Origin: Streptomyces peucetius
Lineage (GTDB): Bacteria > Actinomycetota > Actinomycetes > Streptomycetales > Streptomycetaceae
NCBI RefSeq assembly: GCF_025854275.1
Contig: NZ_CP107567.1
Span: 7,564,001 to 7,628,000, forward strand
DNA length: 64,000 nt
Reading direction: 5' to 3'
The stretch's first letter is position 1, and the number at the start of each line of letters is the position of its first letter. The notes under the pieces are model-generated. The model ran no database searches. It had not been told where the DNA came from and was given only the letters and a program-made list of their open reading frames with translations. The position numbers and the translations under genes are program-made. Shown here one piece after another: positions 10,769-19,334 of this stretch.

Positions 10769-12343
10769 GTGGGCACACGTCCTGTTTCCCGGCGGCAGCT
10801 GATCGGCTTCGGCGGCGCGGGTGCCGCTGCGCTGATGCTCGGCACCGGCGAGTGGGGCTCAAGCTCCGCCTTCGCCGCCCCGACCATGAAAAGCAACCCC
10901 TTCTCCCTCGGCGTCGCCTCCGGGGAGCCGCGGTCCGACGGGGTCGTGCTCTGGACGCGGCTGGCCCCCGATCCCTTCGCCGAGGACGGGATGGGCGGCA
11001 TGCCCGCGAAACCCGTCCGCGTCCACTACGAGTTGGCCCAGGACGAACGGTTCCGGCGCGTGGCGCGCCGCGGCAGCGTCGTGGCCACGCCCGAGCTGGC
11101 CCACTCGGTGCACCCCGAGATCCACGGCCTGCAGCCCGACCGTGAGTACTACTACCGCTTCCGTGCGGGGTCCTACGTCTCACCGGTGGGCCGCACCCGC
11201 ACCACCCCGCCGCCGTGGACGACCCCCAGGGAGCTCAGGTTCGCCTTCGCGTCCTGCCAGGCCTGGCAGGACGGCTTCTTCACCGCGTACGAACACATGG
11301 CCGGCGAGGACCTCGACCTGGTGGTGCACCTCGGCGACTACCTCTACGAGTACGGCGTCAAGTCCAACCGGCGCGGTGTGACCACCGACTCCAGGTTCCA
11401 CACGGAGACGCTCGACCTCGCGCGCTACCGGCTCCAGTACGGCCTCTACAAGTCCGAGGCCCCGCTGCAGCAGGCGCACGCCCGCTTCCCTTGGATCATG
11501 ACGTTCGACGACCACGAGGTCGAGAACAACTGGGCCGACGACATACCCGAGAAGGACCAGGACCCGGAGCCCTTCGTGCAGCGCAGGGCCGCCGCGTTCC
11601 AGGCCCTGTACGAGCACGCGCCGCTGCGCCACGCCCAGTTGCCCGACGGCCCCGACGTGCAGATGTACCGCCGGCTCTCCTACGGCCGGCTCGCCGACTT
11701 CACCATGCTCGACACCCGCCAGTACCGGGACGACCAGCCCTGCGGCGACGGCCTCTCCGCCGACTGCGCCGACCGGTTCGCCCCGGACCGCACCCTGCTC
11801 GGGGCCCGCCAGCGCGACTGGGTCCTGAAGGGCTTCAGCCGTTCACCCGCCCGTTGGCAGGTGCTCGGCAACCAGGCGCCGATGGGGCAGACGGACCACG
11901 ACCCGGGTCCCGGCGCGACCGTCTGGATGGACCCGTGGGACGGCTACGTGGCCGAGCGCAACCGCCTGCTCGCCGAGGCCGGCACCCGCGGCGTGCGCAA
12001 CCTCGTCGTCATCACCGGCGACCGCCACCAGAACTACGCCTGGGACCTCAAGCGCGACTACGCGGACCCGGAGTCGGTCACGGTGGGGTCCGAGTTCGTG
12101 GGCACGTCCGTCACCAGCGGCGGCGACGGCGCCGACATGACGGCCGACGGCACCAAGTTCCTCGCCGCCAACCCGCACATGAAGTTCTTCAACGGCCAGC
12201 GCGGCTATGTGCGCGTCACCGTCGACCGGGAGCGCTGGACGAGCGACTTCCGGGTCCTGCCGTACGTGACCAGGCCCGGCGCTCCGATCAGCACCCGCGC
12301 CAGTGTCGTCGTCGAGGACGGCGTCCCGGGCGTCCAGCTCTGA
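10769..12343 (+). CDS. phoD: Alkaline phosphatase/phosphodiesterase PhoD
   Basis: 524 residues, GTG start 9 nt after AAGGAGG. A twin-arginine signal SRRQLIGFGGAGAAAL precedes an AFA cleavage site. PhoD N-terminal domain (SLGVASGEPRSDGVVLWTRL) is followed by the metallophosphatase domain with metal-binding HLGDYLYEYG, MTFDDHEVENNW and VITGDRHQNYAW. PhoD enzymes hydrolyse phosphate mono- and diesters, including teichoic acid, outside the cell under phosphate limitation, normally under PhoP control. Upstream only one GTTCAACCGAA element resembles a Pho-box unit, and it is too close to the ribosome site to be convincing. A perfect hairpin terminates the gene. Confidence 0.94.
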   Translation: MGTRPVSRRQLIGFGGAGAAALMLGTGEWGSSSAFAAPTMKSNPFSLGVASGEPRSDGVVLWTRLAPDPFAEDGMGGMPAKPVRVHYELAQDERFRRVARRGSVVATPELAHSVHPEIHGLQPDREYYYRFRAGSYVSPVGRTRTTPPPWTTPRELRFAFASCQAWQDGFFTAYEHMAGEDLDLVVHLGDYLYEYGVKSNRRGVTTDSRFHTETLDLARYRLQYGLYKSEAPLQQAHARFPWIMTFDDHEVENNWADDIPEKDQDPEPFVQRRAAAFQALYEHAPLRHAQLPDGPDVQMYRRLSYGRLADFTMLDTRQYRDDQPCGDGLSADCADRFAPDRTLLGARQRDWVLKGFSRSPARWQVLGNQAPMGQTDHDPGPGATVWMDPWDGYVAERNRLLAEAGTRGVRNLVVITGDRHQNYAWDLKRDYADPESVTVGSEFVGTSVTSGGDGADMTADGTKFLAANPHMKFFNGQRGYVRVTVDRERWTSDFRVLPYVTRPGAPISTRASVVVEDGVPGVQL

Positions 12344-12377
12344 ACGACGGCTCGCCGTGCGACCGCACGCACGGCGA

Positions 12378-12409
12378 GGCGCCCGGCCCCCTGTGCGGGG
12401 CCGGGCGCC
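12378..12409. terminator. Hairpin terminator between phoD and hemerythrin gene
   Basis: A perfect 13-bp stem, GGCGCCCGGCCCC/GGGGCCGGGCGCC, with a 6-nt loop, placed 35 bp after phoD and 20 bp after the convergent hemerythrin gene; usable from both sides. Confidence 0.85.
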
Positions 12410-12429
12410 CGGGACGCTCCGGGGGGCGG

Positions 12430-12990
12430 TCAGCCCTTGCCGCGGCTCGTGAGGAGATCGCGGACCCGGTCCACCATGCCCATGCCGGGCGCCAGGAGCT
12501 TGTTGGCGGGTGGTGTTTGCGGGCTGGAGGGATGCGGTCGGGTGGGCGCGGTCTCCTTGGCCCGCCGGACCTTCTCGCCCAGTTCCATCAGCATGTCGGC
12601 GTTGCACGACTCGGCGAGCAGCGGGAACAGCCGCTTCTCCTCGTCCGCGACGTGCGAGGTGACCGACGACTTCAGCTGGGTGATCAGCGTGTCGAAACGG
12701 GGGTCGCCGGCCTCGCAGCCCTCGAGCTCCTTCAACATGCGCTCGACCTCGGCATGGTCGGCGATCTCCTTGTCCGCCAGGTCGTCGCCGTCGTCCACGA
12801 AGCGGCGGACTGCGGGATACAGGTACTCCTCCTCGGCGACGGAGTGCCGCACGAGTTCCTTGGTCAGGTCGTCCGCCAGTTCCCGGCGCTGCGGGGCGCC
12901 AGGGCCCAACGCCTCGATCTCGGCGAACATCTGGTCGACCTCGCGGTGGTCGGCCGTCAACTCCTGGATGACGTTTCCGCCGTGTGCCAT
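12430..12990 (-). CDS. Hemerythrin/HHE cation-binding domain protein
   Basis: 186 residues from ATG at 12990. The two-helix-pair HHE signature is clear: ELTADHREVDQMF, LVRHSVAEEEYLYP, IADHAEVERML and VTSHVADEEKRLFP, whose His and Glu residues bind a di-iron or other metal centre. Stand-alone bacterial hemerythrins sense or store oxygen/NO or handle iron during stress. The C-terminal 45 residues are proline-rich and not conserved-looking. It stands alone with a terminator just downstream. Confidence 0.9.
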   Translation of the reverse strand: MAHGGNVIQELTADHREVDQMFAEIEALGPGAPQRRELADDLTKELVRHSVAEEEYLYPAVRRFVDDGDDLADKEIADHAEVERMLKELEGCEAGDPRFDTLITQLKSSVTSHVADEEKRLFPLLAESCNADMLMELGEKVRRAKETAPTRPHPSSPQTPPANKLLAPGMGMVDRVRDLLTSRGKG

Positions 12991-13159
12991 GTGCTGGCGT
13001 CCTCTCTCGCTCGCTGCGAAGAATCCCCCACGGGCCCGGCTGCCCCGTCTCACGGGCGACCCTAACGCGGGTGCCCGGCTCCGGCGCGCGCACCGGGCGG
13101 CGGCCACCCGGTGGATTCCACCCCCGGCCGGGGGTCTTCCACGGAGCTGCCCGGACGCG

Positions 13160-13672
13160 TCAGGCCACGTCGGGGAGGGCGGGGCGCAGCCTCGTACGGA
13201 GGAGATCGCCGTGCAGGCCGGCGACCGGGGCCAGCAGGTCCGGATGGCGCAGCAGGGCGGCCGCCCGCCGGTCGCTGTCGTCGGGCGAGACCAGGCGCCG
13301 GTACACCCCCGGCGTACCCTCCGCGAGCCCGGCCACCGCGTCGGCCGCCAGCTCGGGGCTCCCGAGCAGACACGCGGCCCAGCTGGCGACGACCTCGTCG
13401 ACCCAGCTGCGCCAGGCATGCTCCTGCGGCGCGCCGGAGCCGGCGTGGCCCGTTTCGCCCAGTTCGTCGAGCCGCCCGGAGCCGCCCGGGCCGGCCATGG
13501 CGGCCAGGGAGGCGTCCATCGGGGTCGGGTACCGCAGCATCGCGGCGACCGTCACCGCTTGCCGCGCCTGTGCCTCGCACAGCGCGGTCGCCATCGCGCC
13601 GCCGACCGCCGGGTAGGCGCGGGTCAGCCAGGTGGTCGTCGCCGCTATCAGCGGCGACAGATCAGCATGCAC
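13160..13672 (-). CDS. Hypothetical actinobacterial protein
   Basis: 170 residues, not recognised. The sequence is soluble-looking, helical, Ala/Leu-rich with no signal or membrane segment and two Cys (LCEAQ and AACLLG). Amino-acid composition and codon bias are those of a real Streptomyces gene. It may start at the second Met. It lies alone between hemerythrin and a sugar kinase gene, both on the same strand but separated by over 80 bp. No function can be assigned. Confidence 0.6.
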   Translation of the reverse strand: MHADLSPLIAATTTWLTRAYPAVGGAMATALCEAQARQAVTVAAMLRYPTPMDASLAAMAGPGGSGRLDELGETGHAGSGAPQEHAWRSWVDEVVASWAACLLGSPELAADAVAGLAEGTPGVYRRLVSPDDSDRRAAALLRHPDLLAPVAGLHGDLLRTRLRPALPDVA

Positions 13673-13760
13673 AGCGGGGCCGCCCGTTTCGAGAGGAAAT
13701 GGTGAGGTGAAACTACCGCCGTCGTCCGCCCGGACAAATGACGCACGTCACGCCGCCGTG

Positions 13761-14666
13761 CTACATCTCGCCGGCGTACGGCGGCTCCGCCCCGGCCTTC
13801 GCGCAGGTGAGCGCCGCCGCCCTGGCGGCGAGGCCCAGCACCTCGCGCCAGCGGCCCGGGGCCAGCGACGCGACGGCGTCCCGCGACAGCAGGTGCCGCT
13901 CGGCCAGGGCGTGCAGCAGCGCCGCGTTCACCGTGTCGCCCGCCCCGATGGTGTCCACCACCTCGACCCGCTCGGCGGGCACGGAGATGGAGTCCCCGCC
14001 GCGGGTGAGTGCCGTCAGCCCGTCCCCGCCGCGAGTGACCACGACGGCGGCGGGACCGGCCGCCGCCAGCTCCCGGACGTCGAACCCGAGCCATTCGGCG
14101 TCGTCCTCGCTGAGCTTGAGCAGCGAGACATGGGGGAGCCAGCTCCTGAACCGGGCACGGTAGGCGTCCGCGTCCGGGATCAGGCCCTCGCGGACGTTCG
14201 GGTCGAGCGTGACGAAGACGCCCCGGCCGGCCTCCCGGCGCATCAGCTCCTCGTAGGCGCTTGCTCCCGGTTCGAGCACCAGCGAGCAGGTGCCCAGCGA
14301 CAGTGCGCGCGTTGCGGGAGGCAGCTCGGGCGGCAGTTCGAAGAGGCGGTCGGCGGTGCCCTCCACGTAGAACGTGTAGGCGGCGGAACCGCCGGCGCCG
14401 ATCGACGCGACGGCCAGCGTGGTCGGTTCGGGGCCGCGCTGCACCAGCTGGAGCGCGACGCCCTCCTCGCGCAGCCGCTCGACCAGTGACTCGCCGAAGG
14501 CGTCGGTGGAGATCCGCGAACAGAACGCGACCCGGTCGCCGAGCCGCCCGAGCGCGATCGCGGTGTTGTACGGACCGCCGCCCCGGGCGGGCAGCAGCGG
14601 CGTCGGCGGACCGACGCCGGACTGCGGCACCAGATCGATCAGGGCCTCACCGGCGACGACGATCAC
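13761..14666 (-). CDS. PfkB-family carbohydrate kinase (fructokinase-like)
   Basis: 301 residues, GTG start with AAGGAG ahead. The N-terminal MIVVAGEALIDLVP, the GGGPYNTAIALGRLG signature 1, the DPNVREGL substrate loop and the C-terminal VVDTIGAGDTVNAALL with the catalytic Asp are diagnostic of PfkB/ribokinase-family sugar kinases, closest in style to fructokinases. It would phosphorylate a free sugar with ATP in the cytosol. No transporter or hydrolase is adjacent, so the sugar cannot be inferred from context. Confidence 0.88.
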   Translation of the reverse strand: MIVVAGEALIDLVPQSGVGPPTPLLPARGGGPYNTAIALGRLGDRVAFCSRISTDAFGESLVERLREEGVALQLVQRGPEPTTLAVASIGAGGSAAYTFYVEGTADRLFELPPELPPATRALSLGTCSLVLEPGASAYEELMRREAGRGVFVTLDPNVREGLIPDADAYRARFRSWLPHVSLLKLSEDDAEWLGFDVRELAAAGPAAVVVTRGGDGLTALTRGGDSISVPAERVEVVDTIGAGDTVNAALLHALAERHLLSRDAVASLAPGRWREVLGLAARAAALTCAKAGAEPPYAGEM

Positions 14667-14779
14667 TGAGGCGTCTCCTTCTCCACGGGTGTCGGCGGCC
14701 GGACGGTCGGCGACGGCCGCCGCGGACAGCGGCGGGTCAGATTCTGACCGGCTCGCCGGTGGGCCCGGCGCCCGGGGGT

Positions 14780-15370
14780 TCACTTTCCGTCGTCCGCCCG
14801 GGCGGCGGCGCGGACCACGGCCGCGGCCGCGGGGGCGGCGTCGAGCACAGGGGCGGTGGAACGGGAGGCGCGGCCGAGCATGAAGGCGCCCTCGAGGAGT
14901 GCGATCACGGCGGTCGCCGTCGCGCGCGGCTCGGCGACACCCTGGGAGCCGAAGTAGCCGGCGAGGGCCTCGGTCCATGAGGCGAACATCTCCGCAGCGG
15001 CCGACCGCAGGGTCTCGTTCGTGCCGGCGACCTCCATGGCGATGGTCGCGACCGGACACGGGTCGGCGAAATCGAGGTCGAGCAGTGTCTGCGCGGCCCC
15101 GGTGAACGCCTGGGCGGTCCTTTCGGCCGGATCGGCGCCCTCGTCCCGGAAGAGCTCGCCGATCAGGGCCAGGTAGGCGGCGCCGGAGGTACGGATCACC
15201 TCGTCGCCCAGCTGCGTCTTGCCGCCGGGGAAGAAGTGGTAGGCGGAGCCGTACGTGGCGTCCGCCGTCGCCAGGATCTGCTTCATGCCGGTGGCCGTGT
15301 AGCCCTGACGACGGAAGAGCTCGGTCGCCGCCGTCAGGATGCGCGCTCTGGTATCGCCTGTCGTCCTCAT
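14780..15370 (-). CDS. TetR-family transcriptional regulator
   Basis: 196 residues. The N-terminal helix-turn-helix (TRARILTAATELFRRQGYTATGMKQIL...YGSAYHFFPGGK) is typical of the TetR class, and the C-terminal part resembles the LmrA/YxaF-type ligand domain (CPVATIAMEVA). It is divergent from the alpha/beta hydrolase gene with a 51-bp gap that holds a dyad centred on ATCGATCGAT, so it probably represses itself and the hydrolase until a ligand binds. Confidence 0.92.
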   Translation of the reverse strand: MRTTGDTRARILTAATELFRRQGYTATGMKQILATADATYGSAYHFFPGGKTQLGDEVIRTSGAAYLALIGELFRDEGADPAERTAQAFTGAAQTLLDLDFADPCPVATIAMEVAGTNETLRSAAAEMFASWTEALAGYFGSQGVAEPRATATAVIALLEGAFMLGRASRSTAPVLDAAPAAAAVVRAAARADDGK

Positions 15371-15380
15371 CAGGGCTAGT

Positions 15381-15411
15381 CTCTCACTAGATCGATCGAT
15401 CCAATCGAGAG
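15381..15411. promoter_or_regulatory. Candidate TetR operator
   Basis: Nested symmetry around the self-complementary ATCGATCGAT (15391-15400), flanked by CTCTC and GAGAG. It lies midway between the divergent start codons and would overlap both promoters. Confidence 0.6.
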
Positions 15412-15421
15412 AGACGGGCAG

Positions 15422-16285
15422 ATGCCGATGCCGGGGATCGAGTTGAGTGTCGGGACCGTCGCGTACACGGACACCGGCGGAGACGGTGAGGTCGTGGTGC
15501 TGCTGCACGGCCTCGCCTTCGACGAGTCGGTGTGGGAGCGGGTCACGGACGGCCTGCGCGCCGACTTCCGCGTCGTGGTGCCCGTCCTGCCGATGGGCAG
15601 CCACCGCAGACCGATGCGCGCCGGCGCCGACCTGTCCGCGCAGGGCGTGGCCGACCTCCTCGCCGAATTCCTGGAGCGGCTCGATCTGCGGGACGTCACC
15701 CTCGTCCAGAACGACGCGGGTACGGCCCAGCTGCTCGTCGGAGCACGGGACGAGCGGGTCCACCGGCTCGTCCTCACCTCGTGCGAGGCCCTGGAGAACT
15801 ACCCGCCCGGCGTGCAGGGCCGGACCCTGCAGGCCCTGAGCCGGGTCCCGGGCGGCATCTTCCTGCTGCTGCAGTCCTTCCGGGTCCCCTTCCTGGTCCG
15901 GCTGCCGAACTCGCTCGGCGGCATGGCGAAACACCCGATCCCCTACGAGCTGGTCCGCCGCTGGTACGGACCGCTGTTCACGGACAGGCGGATCCTGCGG
16001 GACTTCGCCACGTTCCTCCGCAGCACCCGCAAGGACACCTATCTCCGGGCGGCGGAGCGGCTGCGGGAGTTCCGCGGCCCGGCGCTCGTCGCGTGGGGCG
16101 CGGAGGACCGCATGATGCCGCACAGCACCGGCCGGCTCGCCGCCCTGCTGCCCCGGGGTGAGTACGTCGAGATCCCCGACGCCCGCACTCTCGTACCGCT
16201 CGACAACCCCGGCGCGCTCTGCGCCGAACTGCGCCGCTTCATCAAGGAGTCACCCGACTCACGCCGGCCGGACGCGGCCGGCTGA
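15422..16285 (+). CDS. Alpha/beta hydrolase with atypical active site
   Basis: 287 residues. The oxyanion region VVVLLHGLAFDESVW and the overall length fit the alpha/beta hydrolase fold. The nucleophile elbow reads LVQNDAGTA, which places an Asp where most members have Ser in GxSxG; Asp is used by haloalkane dehalogenase and epoxide hydrolase relatives. At the end, where a His is normally found (PDSGHxxP), the sequence is PDARTLVPLD, so the catalytic His seems missing. The acid WGAEDRMMP is present. It may be a non-hydrolytic or unusual member. It is divergent from, and probably controlled by, the TetR gene. Confidence 0.85.
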   Translation: MPMPGIELSVGTVAYTDTGGDGEVVVLLHGLAFDESVWERVTDGLRADFRVVVPVLPMGSHRRPMRAGADLSAQGVADLLAEFLERLDLRDVTLVQNDAGTAQLLVGARDERVHRLVLTSCEALENYPPGVQGRTLQALSRVPGGIFLLLQSFRVPFLVRLPNSLGGMAKHPIPYELVRRWYGPLFTDRRILRDFATFLRSTRKDTYLRAAERLREFRGPALVAWGAEDRMMPHSTGRLAALLPRGEYVEIPDARTLVPLDNPGALCAELRRFIKESPDSRRPDAAG

Positions 16286-16333
16286 CACAGTGGCTGCGTG
16301 ATCCCGCGTACCCGTCGTGGAAAGGACGCATCC

Positions 16334-17620
16334 GTGATGCGAGCAACGCCGCTGTTCACCGGACTCGACACACAGCTTCCCGCACTGAGGGACCTCTACC
16401 AGGACCTGCACGCCCATCCGGAACTGGCGTTCCAGGAGGTCCGTACGGCGGGTGTCGTGGCGAAGCTGCTGCGGGCACAGGGCTGGGAGGTCACCGAGCG
16501 CGTGGGCGGTACGGGCGTGGTCGGCGTGCTCGGATCCCAGGCAGGCCCCGTCGTCCTGCTGCGGGCGGACATGGACGGACTGCCCGTGCTGGAGGCGACC
16601 GGGCTGCCCTACGCCTCCACGCGCACCGGGGTCGACGCCGACGGCGCCGAAGTGCCCGTCATGCACGCCTGCGGGCACGACATGCACGTCACCTGCCTGC
16701 TCGGTGCGACGGCCCTGCTCGCCGTCCACCGGGAGGCGTGGCGGGGCACCGTGGTCGCCGTCTTCCAGCCGGCCGAGGAGGTCAGCGGGGCGCAGGCCAT
16801 GATCGACGACGGGTTCGCCGAGCGTTTTCCGCGCCCCGATGTGTGCCTGGCCCAGCATGTGGGCCCCCTCCCGGCCGGCGTCGCCGCCACCCGGCCCGGC
16901 GCCGTGATGAGCGCCTCCGACAGCTTCGACGTCCGGCTCTTCGGCCGGGGCGGTCACGGGTCCGCGCCGGAGAACACCGTCGACCCGGTGGTGATGGCGG
17001 CCGCGGTCGTCATGCGGCTGCAGACCGTGGTGTCCCGCGAGGTGGGGGCGAACCAGGCCGCCGTCGTCACCGTGGGGTCCCTGCACAGCGGCACCAAGGA
17101 GAACATCATCCCGGACACGGCGGAGATGAAGCTCAACATCCGCAGTTCCGACCCGGCCGTGCGCACCAAGGTGCTCGCCGCGGTCGAGCGGATCGTACGG
17201 GCGGAGGCGCTCGCGGCGGGTGCGCCGAAGGAACCGGAGATAACCCCGCTCAACAGCTTTCCGCTCACGATGAACGACGCCGACGCGACGGCCACCGCGA
17301 CGGCGGGACTCGAGGCGGTGCTGGGCGAGGGGCAGGTGTGGACACTGCCGCAGCCCGTCACCGGCAGCGAGGACTTCGGTGCCTTCGGGGCGTCGATGGG
17401 AGTGCCCTCCGTCTTCTGGCACTTCGGCGGCGCCGACCCGGCCCTGTTCCCGGACCCTTCGCCGGCGGCGCTGATGGGTGGCGGTCTGCCCCCGGGGGTG
17501 GCGTACAACCACTCGCCGCAGTACGCCCCTCTCCAGGACCCGACCATCGAACTGGGCGTGCGGGCGCTCCTCGGCGCGGCGGGGCAGTGGCTCGTGCGCG
17601 GCGGGGGCGACGCGGGGTAG
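16334..17620 (+). CDS. M20-family amidohydrolase (hippurate/N-acyl amino acid hydrolase-like)
   Basis: About 428 residues from GTG 16334 (GGAAAGGA 8 nt upstream); ATG at 16337 is an alternative. M20D signatures: LHAHPELAFQE, metal-binding HACGHDMHVT, QPAEEVSGAQAMI, and the dimerisation lid GRGGHGSAPENTVDP. These enzymes cleave N-acyl amino acids (acetyl-, hippuryl-, IAA-conjugates) using a di-metal site with a conserved Cys. No signal peptide, so cytosolic. It follows the alpha/beta hydrolase after about 50 bp and could be co-transcribed with it. Confidence 0.92.
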   Translation: MMRATPLFTGLDTQLPALRDLYQDLHAHPELAFQEVRTAGVVAKLLRAQGWEVTERVGGTGVVGVLGSQAGPVVLLRADMDGLPVLEATGLPYASTRTGVDADGAEVPVMHACGHDMHVTCLLGATALLAVHREAWRGTVVAVFQPAEEVSGAQAMIDDGFAERFPRPDVCLAQHVGPLPAGVAATRPGAVMSASDSFDVRLFGRGGHGSAPENTVDPVVMAAAVVMRLQTVVSREVGANQAAVVTVGSLHSGTKENIIPDTAEMKLNIRSSDPAVRTKVLAAVERIVRAEALAAGAPKEPEITPLNSFPLTMNDADATATATAGLEAVLGEGQVWTLPQPVTGSEDFGAFGASMGVPSVFWHFGGADPALFPDPSPAALMGGGLPPGVAYNHSPQYAPLQDPTIELGVRALLGAAGQWLVRGGGDAG

Positions 17621-17772
17621 CCGTCTGCCAGCCTTGGCCGTTCGCCGGGCGGCGGCCCAGGAGACCGCGCGCCCGGCGTAGGGGCGGGGGCCGGGCGTAC
17701 GGGCGGGCCGCGAGGCGCGGGGCGGCGGTGTCCACGACCCTTGACGGTCGGCCCGCAGCCTCACATACTGGC

Positions 17773-17803
17773 GGCCAAATCGATTTGGCCAAATCGATTT
17801 GGC
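17773..17803. promoter_or_regulatory. Two overlapping copies of a perfect palindrome, permease promoter
   Basis: GCCAAATCGATTTGGC occurs twice, overlapping by two bases, about 70 bp before the permease start. Each copy is a perfect dyad with a central CG, the form of LacI-family operators, though other dimeric regulators could bind. The tandem arrangement suggests cooperative binding of two dimers. Confidence 0.7.
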
Positions 17804-17870
17804 TCTCCGTCCAGGGCCGGATCGCGGCTGAAACATCCGAGCGTGCCGTACGCCCGAACGGAGCCCGAAC

Positions 17871-19334
17871 GTGTCCAGTCCCCGTCAGACCTGGCCCGGA
17901 GCCGGTCAACCACCCACGCCCGACGGAGCAGAGTCCGCGCGCCCTGCCGAGGATTCCGTAGCCGTCGCGCGCCCCGCCGAGGAGCCCCGAACGACCGCCC
18001 CCGACGTCCACCCCGTCGACGAGTCGCGCCCGCTCGGGCGGATCCTGCTCTTTGGCATTCAGCACGTCCTCGTCATGGCCGCCACCCCCATCTCGGCGAT
18101 CTTCCTGATGAGCGCCACGCTCCGGCTCGACGCCTCGCTGACCGTCGACTTGCTCTCCGCGGCCTTCGTGCTCTCCGGTGTCGGGTCACTGATCCAGTCG
18201 CTCGGGCCCTGGAAGTTCGGCCCGCGGCTGCCCTTCGTGATGCTGCCGGGCGGGGCGCCGCTCATCCTGTTCATCGCGGTCGCCGAGCAGCACGGCCTGC
18301 GCACCGCCACCGGCGCGGTCATCCTGACGGCGGCCTTCTACTTCGTCGTGCTGCCCGTCTTCTCCCGGCTGCTCGCGTTCTTCCCCGCCCTCGTCATCGG
18401 CACGATGATCGTCATCGTCGGCGTCAATCTGGTGAAGGTCGGCGCGGTCCTGGTCACCGGGCGCCCCGGCGAGCCCGGTTTCGCCGACCCGGTGAACCTT
18501 GGCCTCGGCATGGCGACCATCGGATTCACCGTCGTGTTCTACCTGCTCTTCACCGGCGTCCTGCGGCAACTCGCCGTGATGCTGGGACTGCTGGCCGGAA
18601 CCGCTGCCGCCGCCGTGGCCGGCGCGATCGACGTCGGCGGCGGCGCCGGCGGCGGACTGGTTCAGCTGCCGCAGCTGATGCCCTTCGGCTCGCCCGAGTT
18701 CAACCTTGTCGCCGCGCTGCCGCTGATGCTCTACAGCCTCGCCTCCATGGCGGAGGCCACCGGGCAGACCGTCATCAACGCCGAGGCCGTCGGCAAGGAC
18801 ATCGACAAGCGGACCGACGTACCGAAGACCGTCAGAGGCGACGCGCTCACCTCGCTGTTCGGCGGGTTCTTCGGCCTGCCGCTCATGGTCACCAGCGGTG
18901 AGAACATCGGCATCGTCCGCGTCACCGGCGTCCGCAGCCGCTACGTCACCGCCGCGGCCGGCGTCGTCCTCATCGCCATCGGGTTCCTCGCGCCCGTGAC
19001 CAGCGCGATCAGCGTCATCCCGTCCGCGGTCGTCGGCGGAACCGCCATGGTCGTCTTCGCCGTCATCACGGTGCTCGGCATCCAGATGCTCGGCCGCTCC
19101 GACCTCGACAAGCACACCAGCACCTTCATCTGCGCCGTCGCTCTCGCGCTCGGGCTGCTGCCCATCCTCGTCCCCGGGGTGTACGGCGGCTTCCCGCCGA
19201 ACGTGCGGATCCTCCTCGAAAGCGGCGTCGCCGTAGGCGCGTTCGTCGCCGCCGTCCTCAACGTCCTCTTCCACCACGTCAGGCCCGGCGTCGCCGCGCG
19301 CCTGAGCACCGCACGCACGGAAAGCGACCGATGA
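17871..19334 (+). CDS. NCS2-family xanthine/uracil/urate permease
   Basis: 487 residues, GTG start. A disordered 60-residue N-terminus precedes about 12-14 transmembrane segments. NCS2 motifs include FGIQHVLVMAATP (with the key QH), the SMAEATGQT region carrying the substrate-binding Glu, and LMVTSGENIGIVRVTGVRSR. The family imports nucleobases with protons or sodium. It overlaps by ATGA with a guanine-deaminase-like amidohydrolase, so purine (guanine, xanthine, urate or an oxidised purine) uptake is the likely role. It is probably regulated through the tandem palindrome upstream. Confidence 0.9.
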   Translation: MSSPRQTWPGAGQPPTPDGAESARPAEDSVAVARPAEEPRTTAPDVHPVDESRPLGRILLFGIQHVLVMAATPISAIFLMSATLRLDASLTVDLLSAAFVLSGVGSLIQSLGPWKFGPRLPFVMLPGGAPLILFIAVAEQHGLRTATGAVILTAAFYFVVLPVFSRLLAFFPALVIGTMIVIVGVNLVKVGAVLVTGRPGEPGFADPVNLGLGMATIGFTVVFYLLFTGVLRQLAVMLGLLAGTAAAAVAGAIDVGGGAGGGLVQLPQLMPFGSPEFNLVAALPLMLYSLASMAEATGQTVINAEAVGKDIDKRTDVPKTVRGDALTSLFGGFFGLPLMVTSGENIGIVRVTGVRSRYVTAAAGVVLIAIGFLAPVTSAISVIPSAVVGGTAMVVFAVITVLGIQMLGRSDLDKHTSTFICAVALALGLLPILVPGVYGGFPPNVRILLESGVAVGAFVAAVLNVLFHHVRPGVAARLSTARTESDR

